From an uncultured Porphyromonadaceae bacterium (GTDB lineage: Bacteria > Bacteroidota > Bacteroidia > Bacteroidales > Muribaculaceae): a stretch of DNA of 54,466 bases. Under the pieces are notes generated by a model. That model did no database searches and had not been told where the DNA came from. It saw only the letters and a list, made by a program, of their open reading frames with translations. Position 1 is the stretch's first letter, and the number at the start of each line of letters is the position of its first letter. The stretch spans positions 1-54,466 of the forward strand of contig CAJKRG010000012.1 of assembly GCA_905202215.1 (NCBI GenBank), written 5' to 3'. Shown piece by piece: positions 54,397 to 54,466 of this stretch. The position numbers and the translations under genes were made by a program.

Positions 54397-54466
54397 AGAC
54401 TTTTTTTAATTCAATGGTTCGGTATTTTTGATCTAACCGAATGATTACAAGGTTAATAAATGTGAC

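Overview
The window looks like chromosomal DNA from a gut-type Bacteroidales bacterium. A Muribaculaceae-like host is my guess, because of the high GC, but that is inference. Visible support: a SusC/SusD pair, many signal-peptide or lipoprotein glycoside hydrolases, and repeated matches to the Bacteroidetes promoter TTTG-N19/20-TAnnTTTG. These promoters fix several start codons. No tRNA, rRNA, CRISPR array or insertion sequence was seen, and no gene-free stretch exceeds about 250 bases.

Region 1 (1-31.3 kb) is a large polysaccharide-utilisation region, almost all on the minus strand. In transcription order it has a membrane-spanning propeller-AraC regulator with no kinase or receiver module, an ECF sigma factor with no anti-sigma neighbour, SusC, SusD, an Ig-repeat surface glycan-binding lipoprotein, an alginate-lyase-fold lyase, a GH28-like beta-helix protein and a heparinase II/III-like lyase. 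After an interruption come GH30, GH89, an HGSNAT/NagX-like membrane acetyltransferase, GH97, GH43 and GH88. A separate unit holds DUF4861, ManA and a ROK kinase, and a lone lipoprotein closes the region. Lyases plus GH88 point to a uronic-acid glycan. GH89 overlapping an HGSNAT homologue mirrors the lysosomal acetylate-then-cleave step of heparan breakdown. No sulfatase is present.

The interruption (14.3-15.9 kb, plus strand) is an AT-richer three-gene cassette with its own promoter and terminator: an uncharacterised 193-aa protein, an HTH protein with a C-terminal tail, and a SecB-like protein. It has the layout of a toxin-antitoxin-chaperone (TAC) system and is the best candidate for something undescribed.

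Region 2 (31.5-36.5 kb) is mostly housekeeping: OmpA-family porin, SUI1/YciH, two small envelope proteins, lumazine synthase RibH, a PfkB-fold protein lacking the catalytic Asp motif, a telomere-like heptamer repeat, a short KpsF/GutQ-like SIS protein and a small secreted protein.

Region 3 (36.5-54.5 kb) mixes host-glycan enzymes with core genes: GH92, XerD, DUF4294, an ECF-type sigma factor, a second GH89, XerC, ribosome hibernation factor HPF, a TlpA-like thioredoxin, a frameshifted multidomain GH27, a TPR lipoprotein, a second GH43 and RecQ.
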